In this document: piece by piece, positions 11,521-25,455 of the stretch
Numbering within the stretch: the stretch's first letter is position 1
Layout: each line of letters begins with the position of its first letter
Assembly: GCF_000972845.2 (NCBI RefSeq)
Contig: NC_040018.1
Span: 62,001-126,000, forward strand
Direction: 5' to 3'
DNA: 64,000 nt
Source: Larimichthys crocea
Taxonomy: Eukaryota > Chordata > Actinopteri > Sciaenidae
Program-made: the position numbers and the translations under genes
Notes under the pieces: model-generated
Database searches by the model: none
What the model was told of the DNA's origin: nothing
Seen by the model: the letters and a program-made list of their open reading frames with translations, nothing else

Positions 11521-13849
11521 CAAATTGAAACTTCTCTCAAGGCCCGTATTTATGGGTCTTATATGCTCTCAGAATATAAATGGAACAAATTAACATCCAA
11601 GATCTCTGTCCTCTACACATTTCAATATCACAATTGTAAGAGAACTGAAAACAAGAAATAGAGAATTAGATTGGCATGATATCAGAGGAAAGTAAATAAA
11701 ATACAACTTAAAATAAAATCTGGTTTACTAGATTCAAGGGCATGCTGACAAATAAGGATAAAATCAAAGTGCAGGATGGCACTGACATGAAAGTCCAGTT
11801 AAGGCCTTCGCGTCGTTCCATCAAAGTGCTGTGCACTCATCATTATGATGGCTATGCTCTGCATCACTGCTGAGTAGGCAGTGGCACCCATGTGAGAGAA
11901 GGGAGACATGAAGGAGGAGGATGATGGTGACATATTGGCAGATATTCAGCCAAGTAGCCCATCATGGGGAGAATTTGTGACCAGTCAACAATTTTATTGT
12001 AGATTCTGAGTAGATGAAAATCGTTGTCTCTTTATTTTCCTAATGTTACTAAATTAACATATTCAATCATGCTGCCACATGAATGCCACTTTAAAGCAAT
12101 TCACCAAAAGCATTAGTGGTCATTATAAAAATTGATACTATATTTTAAAAATAAACAAACAGGAACATGGGAGATGGCAGAAAAAAGAAGCAAGGATGCA
12201 CAAGACAACATAACAATGCTCTGCCCACGCATTACAAAAGCATGCACACTCAATAGAACAACAGACTAACTAAACTACTGTAAGCCACTGTGACAGTGAA
12301 AGACAGAATCACACTTAAAAAGGACAGCTTTATTGTTACTTGAAAGATTGAATCTGTAGGGTTTCCAAAGAAACAATGCATAGAAATCATATTTTCATAG
12401 CTTCAACCTACCTCATTTATGCACTCACACAGAATATGCCAGCATTCTATGAGTGATCATACTGTTAATAGGGTCTTTAATTGTGTGCTTGCTTCATTAA
12501 AGATCCTAAATACGATGGGTTATTGGTGATCCTAAGCTTGAAATCCTTTGGATCAACATGGCCTTAATATATAGTCACCTGTCTTCCACATGTGCTACAG
12601 AGTTCCTCTCAAAAAGCAGCAGTTCTCTTTTTTTGTATTTCTGTTCTAAAAGAGCTGTTTTATGCTTTCACTACAGTACTGGAAGGGCAATCAAAAGGTA
12701 CGCATTTCCTAGGGCTGGATAAGAAGGCTCTATTAACTTCTCAGTATGCACCACCACCCACACAAAGATAAAAGCAGTGGAAAACCATGCTGGGATTTGC
12801 AATAATCCAACAGCAGGTAAACATATAGTAGCAAGGTTCCATGCATCTTTTTCAAGACATTGTGGTTTCACCATTAATCATTCACCAGCAATAAAGTATT
12901 TCTTAAAAGCTCAACAAGTTATGTTTTACCCCCCTCAAGTAACACAGTACGGCTTACAATCTTATTTCCATCTACAGACTTTTGATGACTTGTTTATTTC
13001 AGTCTCACATGTTGCAAAGGGCAATAGCCACTTAAGAATTCATGCCTTTGCTCAAACCTGTTTTGAATTTTAAATTTTAGTTTTAATTTCATTTTTGTTT
13101 ATCTCGAGGAAACCTTGCAAATCCATGTGTATAATGAAGAACAAGAGAACAACATTACAAACAGTTTGTTCAACATAGTGTCCATACATGTATTGTTAGG
13201 GCTTTAGTACCCTATCAGATGTTTGTCAGTGGTGTCTTCAATGTGCCATTTTTCATGAAGTGCATAGAGTTGGATATCAGAATAATTTAGCCAGAAAAGA
13301 GACAAGTCCACAAATGCAAAACCCAGCAAATGCATCAGTTGAACCCATAAGGTTAGTACAAAAATGTGTGCCTTTGATGGACTGAACCGCAATGCAGATG
13401 TGACAAATTATGTAATAAACTAATGAGTGAGATCAAGAGATGGAACACATACATATTAAAAATCATCGCGTATGAATAGTCCATCATCACTATCCAAGGG
13501 ATGATTGAAAAAGAAAGTCAGTCTGAGGGCTGGCTTCAATTCTCAACTGTGAGCTGTACAAATAAATATAGAACCTGAAAATGAGGCTTTGCAGCTTTTG
13601 TGCTGTTAGAAATTTACATTTGTTACTGGAAGGCCACATGTCACAAAAAGTGTTGGCATATACAGAATCAGCCTTTGGTTAGTTTTTATTGAAATGCTGA
13701 ATGCAGTTCATCTTATTTGAGCTCAAGACTGTCACATAACGTGTCTGGTCAAGGCTTGTGTTTCATAATGCACGGACCGACTTTGCTTTTTACCTCTCGA
13801 GGTGAAGAAGTTGTGAAACAATCTACTGGGGAACATGTGGAGCTATAAC
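11521..13849. other. Unique sequence, no gene seen
   Basis: Short frames only (up to 98 residues at 12777-13073), without recognisable domains. The part at about 11810-11980 is less AT-rich but was not identified. Confidence 0.5.
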
Positions 13850-14350
13850 AAGCCTATGCAAAAGTGCCAAAAACAGTAGTTCCTCAAATGGCCGCTGGAG
13901 ACTGGCTACAGAGCAAGTCAATCTCTATAAGCCTCCATATTAAAATGTCCAATTTCACAGCAGAAATAAACATGTTTACAGTCTGGTACAAAAAAACTGT
14001 TTCACTATCTATAACTAATTTCCTATACTTAATTTGAATTTCTATATAACTCACCTGTTTGAATTATATTAAAGCTTAAAGTTATGCATAATTAACAGAG
14101 TGGCCATTTTAACTGACAGGTGGGTGTCGTTAAAGATGGCTTGTTTGTGCATGCAGGCGTCATTCAGCCCATCTCAGGTCTATCGATAATCCACACCTTT
14201 GCCTATTTTTAGATTAGCTGGGAGGCAGAATAGGCAGCACTGACAGCATGACGATGGCCAGAGCCACGATACGCTGAGCTTTAAAATGGCTCTTCAGAAA
14301 CCTATGAGTGACATCACAGATACATCATCCATTTGTCTATACTGTCAATG
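13850..14350 (+). repeat. Dispersed teleost repeat 'family A', copy 1 (about 500 bp)
   Basis: Landmarks shared with the copies at 25038-25455, 36905-37205 and 47905-48285 are AGTAGTTCCTCAAATGGCC (13879), TATTAAAATGTCCAATTTCACAGC (13938), AAAGTTATGCATAATTAA (14078) and GACATCACAGATACATCATC (14310), ending near CTATACTGTC. No coding capacity or clear terminal repeat is visible, so the class (MITE or retroelement remnant) is unknown. This is the fullest copy in the window. Confidence 0.75.
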
Positions 14351-15685
14351 AGTTATAAAGATCCCCAAACTAGATTCAACAAAACCCAAATTATGTGCTT
14401 TGAAAATGTATTTCTATAAAAAATACTTCTTTTGAGCATGGTTCAGATGCTTCAGTAATATACTCACAGTCATATGACATTCAGTTGAAAACAACCAAGT
14501 TGACTGGCCTTTTTTTATGTTATTTGTGTTTCTCAGACAGCCCACTACTGTTGTTATTGCCTGTCACACAGTAGGCTGCAATATACAAAGAGACTTGCAA
14601 AAGGGGATAGACTAATTATTTTGATCATGAATTTACCATACCTAGGGCCAATTTTTCACTTAAAAAAAAAAAAATCCCAGCAGTTTTGCTCCTCTGCTCT
14701 GCTGATACACAGCTGGGAGTGAATTAAGAATCCATGTCCTCTGAGCATCTGTTTAGTACCGCATATAATGTTTGTCCCCCCTAGGTCTAGAGTGCTAACA
14801 TGCTGTGCAGGAGCTATTCTTCACAAAATACATCTAAGACAGAAACATAAGAAGGAGCAATCTACCCTAAGAGACAGTACAATGTGTATGATTCATATTG
14901 TGAGAAATTAAGTCCTCACAATGTAAAGACAAAAATGCAACTTTCGAAATCATGCTAATCTACAGGTATCAACAATTCAAATAAAGTATGTTATTTCCTT
15001 TGTGCTTTTCGCAGTCAACATTTTTATATACACTCAGCAGTCACTGTTAGTCTGTCAGCTTCAATGCCTTTAGAAACCTCAGTGGCCGTCATAAATCATG
15101 GGATACTAAGATCTAATACCTGTGTTTCTTTTAGGTCACTTGGTAGGGCAGTGGAGTTTCATGCTGTGGTCCACAGCGGTATTAATCCCAGAAACAGGAT
15201 GTGACACTATCCTATTTGACAAGGTCCATTTAAAAGCTATCTTTTTTCCCCCTTACTAACACTAGATACATTTGAGATGTCTGTCCACATGTGTAACTGG
15301 ACACACCTGGATTGAACCACCTATTAGACAATGGTTACGCAAGCATGTGCCAATCTATTTTAGACTGGAACTGAAAACTGTTAAGCTTTGGGAATATGCC
15401 CATTCTACTCAGGTGATTTTTTCCACATTGGAAGTCAGTCCTTAAGTGGAGGAGCTCAAGTATCTACAAGAACTCAAGAGTGAGGGGAAGGCAGAATATG
15501 AAGTGAACAGACAGATTTGTGCAGTAATGTCACAGTTGTAGTAGACTGTTGATTTTAGACTTTCCACTGAATTGGATTAGCTGGATGATGTTGTTGGGGA
15601 GAGGGACATCTTGACTACCATGCTTAGCCTGCAGTAAACACCACTTAAACCCAGACAAAATGGATGGTGACATTCACTTGACATG
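14351..15685. other. Unique AT-rich sequence, no gene seen
   Basis: No ORF of note and no recognised repeat. Confidence 0.5.
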
Positions 15686-15714
15686 TTTTTCTTTTCTTTT
15701 CTTTTCTTTTTTTT
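15686..15714. repeat. (TTTTC)n simple repeat
   Basis: Short TTTTC tract on the plus strand. Confidence 0.9.
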
Positions 15715-15869
15715 CATGACAATTGCTGACCACACTGTACACAACATACAACAGCCTACAACATATGTACTTTTTTCCTGTAATAGGGACTATCCTCATT
15801 TTGTAGCATTTCTATTTTGTATTTGATATGCAATTGATATGCAGTTTTTGTGTCTCTTTAATTTCCCAA

Positions 15870-16165
15870 ATGTTAAGATCCAGTGTGACGATTTTGGCCG
15901 CAAAAAGCAAAAACGCAGGTTTTTCTATTCATTTGAGTGGGGGTCCGTTTTGGCTGCGCTAGTCCGTGCCACAGGGGTGTCCACAACATGACGCAGCGTC
16001 CTGTGATTGAGAAGTTGTGCCAGATCAAACTTTTGGAAAAATGCAGCCCAACATCACACTGTGGCCACCAATCAGACGCTCAGATCGGTCAAACCCTCCA
16101 CAGGCTATCCTGGTGGATTAATGGACTAAACTCTGATACTCTACCTGTTGTCTTCTGGCTTTGTT
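15870..16165. repeat. CpG-bearing block, probably an old repeat
   Basis: About 300 bp with clearly more CpG than its surroundings (ACGATTTTGGCCGC, GGTCCGTTTTGGCTGCG, CATGACGCAGCG). The stretch TTCATTTGAGTGGGGGTCCG looks like part of a teleost repeat I have seen, but I cannot name it. An 83-residue frame (15937-16188) over it has no domain. Confidence 0.4.
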
Positions 16166-16988
16166 TATTTAATCGACCCAGCTTCTAAATCTGTGTCTGG
16201 CTCACAATTTATGCTGCAAAATAGAGACATGAAGAAGTTTCCTCAGGTTTGTGTCTGATGGTTTGCGACAGAGAGAGAAAAAGAGACATAGTGTTGGGGA
16301 GAAATTGCTGAAGTCAAAGGTCAAAGGTTAGGTCAGGAAGGAAGAAAGTGTTCAGGAGCCTCTGATGTCTTATGCTGTATTATTTATTGACGCTTGACAA
16401 AGGAGAATTAGAGACACTTTCAAAGTTCATCAGAAGTGCCTGAGTCGGTCTCACATTCTGACGAACTTGTGATGGTGGATAAACTTTAAACCCAAAGATA
16501 ACACCCCAAATACTATACGCCCAGAATTAGTCAAAGAGAATGCCTTTACCCATGGAGGTGTTATTGTCATCATATTCTAGTCTGGAGACACTGATGTCTG
16601 TTTACGCAGATTGGAACATCAACAGCAAACTATCTATTATGTCTAGGAAGGCAGCAATAGGTCTCTTCGACGCTGGCCACCACAGTGTTGAGATATGGTG
16701 GCACCTAGTCAAAGACAAACAAGTAATACTGCTGAGGACCTCAAGGCCCACGCGTGACCATGTGTAGCCTAAGGACAGAAAATTCCATAACACATAGACA
16801 GTGAATGAGACTGAGCATGCACCGGCCACGATAAAGCAGATTGATCAGTGGTTATTTCCTAATTGTTGTTACAGCGGTTACTTTCAACACAAACTGACAC
16901 ACCCCTAGCAACCCACTTCAGCACCGCACAACCCTGTGGTGTTTCACTGCAGCACCTGGTCCTGTCTGAATGTGGGTTTAGTGGCCCT
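16166..16988. other. Unique sequence, no gene seen
   Basis: Overlapping short frames on both strands at 16540-16829 look like chance frames: opposite strands are open over the same bases and no domain is seen. Confidence 0.5.
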
Positions 16989-17295
16989 TGTCCTCTCGTT
17001 CCAAGCATGAGGAAAAAAACTACAGTGGCCATAAAAGACACAAAAGCGGCAAACTCCTGACCTTAAGCCTGTGTTTCTTTTTTTTGTTTGTTTGTTTTTT
17101 TTTTCTATTCTGGGTTACTGCTGAAATATGCAACATGGTGGACACTGTGCAGGAGGACCTGCATTGTCTGCAGATATAAAGGGGTCATTTTAAGGTAAGA
17201 AAAAGATCATTCTTATTTTCAGGTGATCACACTAATGAAGATATATTCATATTCTGTAAATAAAGACCCTTAAATCTTACACACTGGACATTTAA
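16989..17295 (-). mobile_element. hAT-like MITE, opposite orientation to the 4608 copy
   Basis: Same family as 4608-4966, reversed. CTACAGTGGCC, TTCTGGGTTACTG, CAACATGGTGGACACTG and GATATAAAGGGGTCATTTTA appear in mirrored order, and the copy ends in a well-preserved terminus, TAAATCTTACACACTGGACA (17272-17291), followed by TTTAA. The other terminus is missing or too diverged, so it is truncated near 16989. A T/TTTG-rich expansion (17078-17105) has grown inside it. Confidence 0.75.
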
Positions 17296-20200
17296 CTAAT
17301 AATACTGTAATGAAGCCTTGTTTAAATTAGCATTACATTAGCATCAAAGCTTCCACTCAGCTGCGAAAATGTCCCCCAGACAGCCTGCCTTTGTTTAGTA
17401 TTAACCATGGATTACACTTTGGCCCTCCCATCTGGTCTTTTACCAGAGCCCTGTAATGAGAAACTATGTGTATCATTGTGCAGGATGTCCCAGCTCATTC
17501 ACAGCCTATGCCCCATGCCCCCCTGATGTATTTATGTTCCACTATCTTGAATCACCAGTTTTATTTTAAGCACTGTAGGATGGTATAATACTGAATGCTG
17601 TGCCATTTTAAAGCTTCACTATATCCTGTGGTTGGGTATGTAACTTAAGATGAGAGTGTAGTGGCTACCTGTGAGAGGAAGACTCTTGTGTCTTTTCTGT
17701 CTTCCTCTCTGCTTTACAGCACCCTGGGTAAATTAAAACTGCTGCAGAAAAGTGGACTGCCTGCTGTCCTATACAAGGAAAAAAAAGTGTTCTGAATAAT
17801 ACCGGCCCCTTCTTCACAAGAACAAGCTGACATCCCACTGAAGGTGTGTTTTGGAGATTGCATTGTATGCACAATTTTGCATTCTGTATCTTTTTTTGCA
17901 TTATGCCTTAAAAGGATGATGAGAATAAGGCAACTGAATAAACCAAAATAAGGATGAGGGGCTGATTTTGAGAGAATCTGTTGATAATGAATTCCCCAAA
18001 AGACTCCATAATTTTACTGCTCAATTGGCCTTGCAGCAGCTTGGGTTGTAGCATTTACTGGAACCACCAGATGGAGACCTAATGAGCCCTTTTTCAGAAG
18101 CAATACACAGATGGAGACGATATACTGTATGTATTCACACTAGTATGTAGCAATATCGACAGATGAAAAACGTGACTTCTCTGCATGTGAACACCCAGCC
18201 ACAAACCTCGCTACTCAGAGACAAAGACAAACATGAGCACAACAATTTTCACTAGCTTAACCTGTTTGCTAGCATTTATCCATACGATTTGTTTGTTTGG
18301 CACAAACATCAATCAAGCATCATGCAGTCCATTCCCAATAAGCAGTACTATATTAGAGTCTGGAAATGGCTGTGATCTCACAATTACAACTGATCTGTAC
18401 ACATCTATAGCAGCCATTGTGAATTGGCTGATTTCTCATCAAGCAACATTTTTTATTTTACCATTGACACCCTGAATGTTGTACTACCAAAGTAACTGAG
18501 AGCAAGACCAGCATTTGTATGATGTTCCTTTAAGCTGCTTTTATATCAATGGAGTTAAGTGTCCACACTCTGAAATCTGCAAAAAAATCTTTCTTAAGCA
18601 AGTCTTCAATCAGAGACCTTCTTCATGGCCAGTAATCTTGATCTTTCTTCACTTCACAATCTCAGAGATAACCCTACTAAACCTGACATTCATGTTAACA
18701 AAATGCCTTTTGAAAATATGAAGGTAAATGCTTGAATGAAAGATTTGAAACGTCCAATTATCAAAATTACTGGAATATTTCAGTGTTTATCAGCTGTACG
18801 ATGTTTACTGTGCATATACAGTATGTGTACAGTTTGTTAGCACAGTATTGTTTGGCATTACAAACTGTTGAACAGTTTTTGTAATTACTGGCTCATGGTT
18901 TAAAAAAAAACATCTCTTTCCGGCACTTGCTATTTCCACTAGAAATAAAAGCGATAATGAGGAGACCACCTCTGTCTGCACAAATACAACATATCCTCAT
19001 TAGTGATATAGTAGAAGAGCTGTTTATGCATCTTTCATTGCTGAATTATGAACTACCTTACCTCCTGTATTGTTTTATTATTTTTTTAATCAACAAAACT
19101 TCTCAATTATGCTGTAAAGGTATATGCCTACAGTATATACTGCCAAGACTTTTCTCCATGTTGTTAGCAGTAACATTTTCCAGCGGGCTACGGCATGGCA
19201 CAGCTGGGGTGAATGACACACAAAACAAGCTTTTCCTGAGTGCACTGCACTGACAAAAAACACTGCTGACAGGAAGTCAGACGCACACAATACTGTTTCC
19301 CCAGCTTAGTGAAATTGATACACACTTTTTTTTTTAAAAACCTCCCCTGACATGAGATAATCCAGAGAGCAAGCAAGAGCACAGACATTAAGTAAGAGCA
19401 AATATCCCAGGATGTGTGATAGCAACATTTGAAGAGGAGTTATAAGATGGTTTATGTGAGTAAACTTTCAAACGTGTCTTCAAAAATCTGTTTGCCTGAT
19501 ACATGTGTGTGTTATAATGGTGATCTATCCTTTTATGGAAAAGTTATCATGCTATTATTATGCAGTTATGAGTATAATACTATTTAGTTCCATTTTTATT
19601 TTTATTCTTTATTTAAATTGTAATAATTATTATTGCTTTCATTGTTATAATTAGAATAATCACTACTGCTACTTCTATTAGCCAATTCTCTTCAATGCAT
19701 CGACCAAGCAGAGTATGACAAAATGTTATGGATCACTTCATGGAAGTGGATATTTTGTCAATTTTGTATAAACAAATTATAAGACATGTATGCAAACTAT
19801 GATGAGTTGAAAGCTTTTTGTTCAGTTTTCATTAGCTGTTGCATTGTGTAGAACTTTTAACCATACTGCAAACATTTTCTTGTAATTTTTTTTTTGTGGC
19901 ATTTAAATATTTTAAGTAACACAAACACAAAGAGGGCTAAAATTAAGACACTGTATACCCACACACACCAGCACAGTACTGTAATTTTCCATCTACACCT
20001 CCAGCAGTGCATGGAAGTGAAAAAGAACAGTTGAGAGTTGCATTTTCATTTTCCATTTGCCATGGTAACGTACACAAAGGCCCATTATTGCCCATGTGAA
20101 TATACTGTAGCACATAGAATATAGCAATGTAGCATCAACCAGATAGTACAGTCCAGTCACCAGTAAAAGGCGTTAATTATTATAGTTTCTAAACTAGCAG

Positions 20201-22438
20201 AGCATGTTTGTGGTTGAATGTTATAAATATGCCTATATATGTCTGTGTTTTTAACTGTGCAATAAAGAGGTCATAGAGTGTTCTGTGCATAAGTTAATGA
20301 ACTGCAGTCTGCTGACTAACATAACAGATCGGCAAGGAAGGGTTCCATATGTTTAACAATATTCTGGATTTCCCAAATGTGTTGTACCGGATTTTCTCCA
20401 CCTGTAACAGGCACAAATAATTGGGCTGATATATGGAAATGATGAATAAGGACAAGGTGAAGAATACCATGATGCAGAGCAGAGTGATTCTATCTCTGCC
20501 AAGGCCCAGGTTGAGAAACAAGATTTTGATTTGAACTTCAGAGATACAAACTATATTTATTTATTTCAACCTTTATCATCATAGACAAACTGAGCTCACA
20601 TGCAAATAAAATGTAAACACTGAGGCACTTCACAAGCTTTCTATTAGGCTACACATTTCACATATACAGATATTTCAGTCAAGTTATATCATATTTATGC
20701 TATGATCAATTGGACTGACCCAGGGTCTACTTGTTCATGGTGAGTGGGTGAGTTTCTTTTTATTCCAAACACACCATCACATGCACATCAGTGGCTGATT
20801 TGATACTGCATCTTGGGATCAAATCTATATAATTGTTAACACTTTGAAAAGAACATTCTTGGGGCACAAAGTGAAAATTTGAGTGGGAGATTGAATAAGA
20901 GCACAAACCCTTACATTACCTTGGGGACTAGTAACTACTGCATTTTGCCTGAAAATAATAAAATAAATGTAATCATTTCTTCCTGCATTTAAATTGATTA
21001 TTTTTATATTTATAGCTTTTTGAAGAAACAGTAGTAAACCATAAAACCATAATACAGACCTCTGACATTGGAGGCATTCTTAGGGCATGGGCTACTGTTA
21101 ATGCAAATGAATGTTAGAGATTATGTCTGAGAGACTAAACTACAGTGCGATTGACTTTTTAAAGAATTCAAGTCAGTTGTGTTGTATAATGCTCATAGGT
21201 TACACAAGGATAGGTCTTGACTGAAGTGAAGGTTTATATATCTAGAAATAAAACAGTACACCATTACTAATAACTATTGTAGTTTGAAGTCATAAGAACT
21301 GATACTGTTATTGGGCCTTTCATTGTGGATTCATACATGTTTTTCACGTATTTGTGTCAGAGGTGGGAATCTTATTTTGATTTCTGTGGGTCACGAGTCA
21401 ACATGAAGACATGTAATCCTCTTTTGCCCATATTATCGCAGAATATTGCCTGTAACATGCCTATAGTGCTTGCAGTTACCTTGACTTTTAAACAAATGCT
21501 CCCACACACTTTTCTCAACCTTATTTGTTAATGCTAGGGTCAGACAGTTTTGTCTTCAACAAACTGTCAGTTATGTTTTGAAATCATGCAGCACACTGCG
21601 CAAACATGAAAATACACCCCCTTAGTCATATCAAACTTCTCTGTCCCCAACAGAATGTTATTATAATACAGAACTCAGAAAAAAATCTATGATCTCTGAT
21701 TTAGAATTAAAATGAGAAGCTTAGATGAACAGATTTTCCTCCCTATTTCTTATTTGCATGGGTGTCTTCACACTTGAATCGGCTGCAATATCATTTACTA
21801 ATGTGGGCAGCTGAGAAATTCATATAAAAAATATTTAACAACTCAGTAGCTGCAGGGACAAAAGATTTGCTGTAACTATTGGCCACACACTTGGGAAAAG
21901 CTCAACCTTGCGGCCAGATATGAGCAGCTGAGAGTGCAGTGAGGTGGCCTGTTCCTTTTGAGTGAGTCTTGTGTGATCCACACAGGAACAAGCTGTGCAT
22001 ATACGGTATGTGCGTGTGTGTGTGTGGGCAAGAGAGACATTTTGATTTTGATTTTTTAAAGACAATGTGCATCCGTGACTCTTGTGGCAAATACAAAACT
22101 GAGCTTAGACTTTTTAGGGTAATGAAATGGTGCTAAAGATAGACTGGACTGCCATAAAATGTGAAGTCTTATACAGTGTAATGACTTTTACGTAATCCTA
22201 TTCAGTTTTGCCCTCAATTGATATATTTCTTAAACCTTTTAGCATTACCAACATATTCCAGAGAAGAGAAGCAGATGAGAGAGAAAGATGTTCATATGAT
22301 GTATATCCCAAGGACACCCTTCATTTCATACCACCATGCATTCATAGTTAGTCTTGACACTGGGTCTTCAAACAAAACATCACCTTCATCTTTTTTAATA
22401 AAAGGGGCCTCTGGGATGAATGCCAATGACTTTTATTT
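17296..22438. other. Long unique AT-rich stretch, no gene seen
   Basis: About 5 kb with only short frames, the longest 108 residues at 18927-19253. No splice-flanked exon or repeat family was recognised. A small (TG)n tract lies at 22008-22027 and a run of T at about 19887. Confidence 0.5.
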
Positions 22439-22688
22439 ATGACCAAATACAGTACATGCAGAATGATTGACATCTCCATCATCCTCAATGGTACATTGTG
22501 TTTAGTGCTAGTTAGCGCTTAGTGCTAATGCTAAATGAAGATAATAAAAATGGTAAACATCAGACCTTGACATCAGATAGCTAGCATTAACATTGTGAGC
22601 ATGTTGATGTTTCCATTTAGCTCAAAGCACTGCTGTGCCTAAATACATCCTCACAGAGCAACTAGCATTACTGCAGAATATTTCACAT
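22439..22688 (+). repeat. Fragment of a high-copy teleost dispersed repeat
   Basis: The order of motifs, ACATTGTGTTTAGTGCTAGTT (from 22493), GCATTAACATTGTGAGCATG (22584) and TAGCTCAAAGCACTGCTGTG (22618) followed by CCTAAATAC..CCTCACAGAGC, matches a very common fish repeat rich in GCTAGC/GTTAGC words. No ends are seen and the class is unknown. Confidence 0.7.
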
Positions 22689-25037
22689 CTAACCAGTTTG
22701 GTTCAGCTAAAATACACCCTGTTGCGTTTTCCATGTTAGTGTTGTTTGAACAACTCTTCAAGTGGACTTCAAGTGAATGGCAGTTCATTTCTGATGTGAA
22801 AACAAATAGAAATCACAGTATTTTGTAATGGCAGATATGTGATTTTATCATGATTTCTAAAGCTAAAATACTAATAAATCCACCATCTCATTGTTAAATC
22901 CATTCAGCAAGCAAACTTGTATTTCCTTAGTATTATTTATTTTGGACCATCTTTGTGATTAACTGCATAGAGCACTTGCTAAGGACCTAACGCCATCAGG
23001 ATGTGCACTTCTCTAATACATGCATTCAAAGAAAAATTGCACAAAGGGCTGGTGGAGAAATCAGAAGGGTTGATTAGCTATTCAGTTAAATTTTTACCAC
23101 AGTTCACACAATTAGCGTGGATTTGCATGAAATCTGCTTCCAAACAGCAGGTGTAAGTGTGAAAGGGTCTGAAAAAATATAACATGAAGATGAGCTCTTC
23201 AAACAATGGATACAGTAACTGCATAATTACTCCTCTGGAAGGAATAAAAGACAACCTTGAACCTCCCACGCATCATTCCCATTCCAACCCAGCAATAGAC
23301 AAGCTTTTTGCAACATTACACTATCTCGCATCTGGATAATTTCAGTCGACAGATGCTGCTTCAGCTGGACTATCACAGTCGGCATTTTGTTGTGTCCTAT
23401 AGGCTGGATGAACTCCCACAGCACAGTAGCAGATACATTCATTTGCCACCAACCAATGAAGATATTCAATATTCAATTAAAAAAAGCCATTCAGTGCAAT
23501 AAAGACTTTTTGGACATTGCCAACTGCCCTCTAGTTATTGCCATGATACTGTTAATGTCATGAATCTTCAATTAATACCTAACGTAACAGACACAGTAAC
23601 AAACGTCATGGTATACTAAGAACATTTCTTCTACTGTCTTTTGGATTATACACATCAAAAACAGGTGACACAGCAATATTGCCGTATGTTGCTAATAATA
23701 AAAAAATATTTAACATAAACATATTTTTTCTCATTGCAACATAAATGATAACTGTGGTCATCAATGCAAAAGCTACAGCTGGCCCTACATCAGCACCAGT
23801 GTTGTGCACACTCTGTGTCCTCACAATGATTGCTTCAGTTGCTTCAGTCTCACTGGTATAGAGCACTATACAAACCAGAATAAATGCAAATCTGTGAAGG
23901 CATGCTGCATTCTGCTCAACTTCCCCATCAGACACAGGATGCCTAAGGCTCTGACGTGGGCCCGTGGGATGGAAATGTGGAGGACAATAAATTACCCAAC
24001 CTAAACAGACAGAGGAAAGAAGATTTGACATAAATATTGTTTTCTTTGATGAACACTCCGTTTCCACATGATCTATGGCTTGCTAAACACATGCTTTGAA
24101 TAATAATTCTGTTTGGATATTAGACCCTGGATAAGACATATGAATTATCAGATATAAGAACTAATTCTTGCCACATCATGAATGAAAATCTGACACCCCT
24201 TTGCTTTGGATTTACCATAACAGCGCCACAATTGAGTTCTTGGATTGCTCTCTGAGTTCAAGAATGAATTCAGTGGATTTTGAAAGGGATTGACCCACTA
24301 AGGTGATGAGGTGGTTGCTGATACTGTTGCTGGTGTGTCACATAGGCCAATGCCTGTGTTAGTGCTGTCACTGCTCCCACCTGCAGTTTTGTTGCTCCAA
24401 GTTTCCCTCATGTAGAGGTGAGATGTGAAGTTGCAGTTATTTGGACTCTTTATGGCTGGAGCAGAAACCATGCTGTGCTATGCACCAAATGTGGATTTTT
24501 TTCATATCATATTGGTGACAAACAACTGACATCTCACATCTTACAGCATTGCATGCTGTCAGATGGATGTAAATCCAGGAAACAAAACTGTGGAATGTCC
24601 CTTATACATGGCTTTAGAGGCTAGGTCTAAAGACACCATTTCTTGTCTGATGAATCAGGTTTACCGAGCAAGCAGACAGGAAGACAGACATATGAGATGT
24701 GCAGAAAACAATAAGTCCATGTATCCATCATGTCATGTGTCGAAAATGCCAATCACTGCCTTATGTGTTGTGCAGGGCCTTGTCTGAATTCTGGTGACTA
24801 CATGTTTTTGGCATTTCTACTGTTTCAAAGCAGCATTTCACACTTTGTTCAGATTGTTTATTTATTTATCAGCCAACAGGGTAATGTTACAGAAGAGAAG
24901 AAGAAGCTACGGATGTGAGGTTCTACAGCTGAACATCTGATGGCAACAAACAAGAGTTTTAACTTTAAGTAGCTTAAAAACATTGCTAGCACAGTAGCTT
25001 AAAAAAAAAAATCTTTATTTGAATCATATACAGTATT
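22689..25037. other. Unique sequence; contains an unexplained 153-codon minus-strand frame
   Basis: The frame 23606-24067 (minus, ATG to stop) is the longest one here outside repeats. Its C-terminal half has about three hydrophobic stretches (near residues 59-71, 94-112 and 117-136) and would look membrane-like if expressed. I recognise no family, and no TATA box, splice partners or codon bias argue for a gene. I do not call it a CDS. Confidence 0.4.
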
Positions 25038-25455
25038 TGTGATGTCACCCATAGGTTTTTTAAAAAGCTGCTGCAGATGCTGCCCTGAAGATGTTGATTT
25101 TTGGTGGATTTGAGGCAGGCTGAATAAAGCCTGTGTGTTCAAACAGGCCACCTGCAATGACACCTACCTGCCAATCAAAGCGGCCATGCTCTTAATTTAC
25201 TTATTTACTAAGCCCTTATATCATTTGAACAGGTGAGTTATATACAAATTCCCTCAGTACAATTGTCATGAACAAGGATATTAACTATAGAGACCAAAAC
25301 CATTTTTTGTACCATGCTGAAAACATGTTTGTTTCTGCTGTGAAGTTAGACATTTTAATATGGGGGTAGCCAGCCTCAAGTGGCCATTTGAGGAACTGCA
25401 GTTTTTGGTATTTCTGCATTGGCTTCACTTCACAGCACTGGAGGCTGTTGCCAGA
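25038..25455 (-). repeat. Family A repeat, copy 2
   Basis: Reverse orientation to copy 1: TGATGTCACCCATAGG at the left, CCTACCTGCCAATCAAAG, TTGTTTCTGCTGTGAAG, then AAGTGGCCATTTGAGGAACTG and TTTGGTATTTCTGCATTGGC at the right. It preserves the head of the element better than copy 1. Confidence 0.8.

Noticed and set aside
18233..18475. 80-residue plus frame with a hydrophobic N-terminus resembling a signal peptide
   Set aside because: No homologue recognised, no promoter or splice context; single short frames like this are expected by chance in AT-rich DNA.
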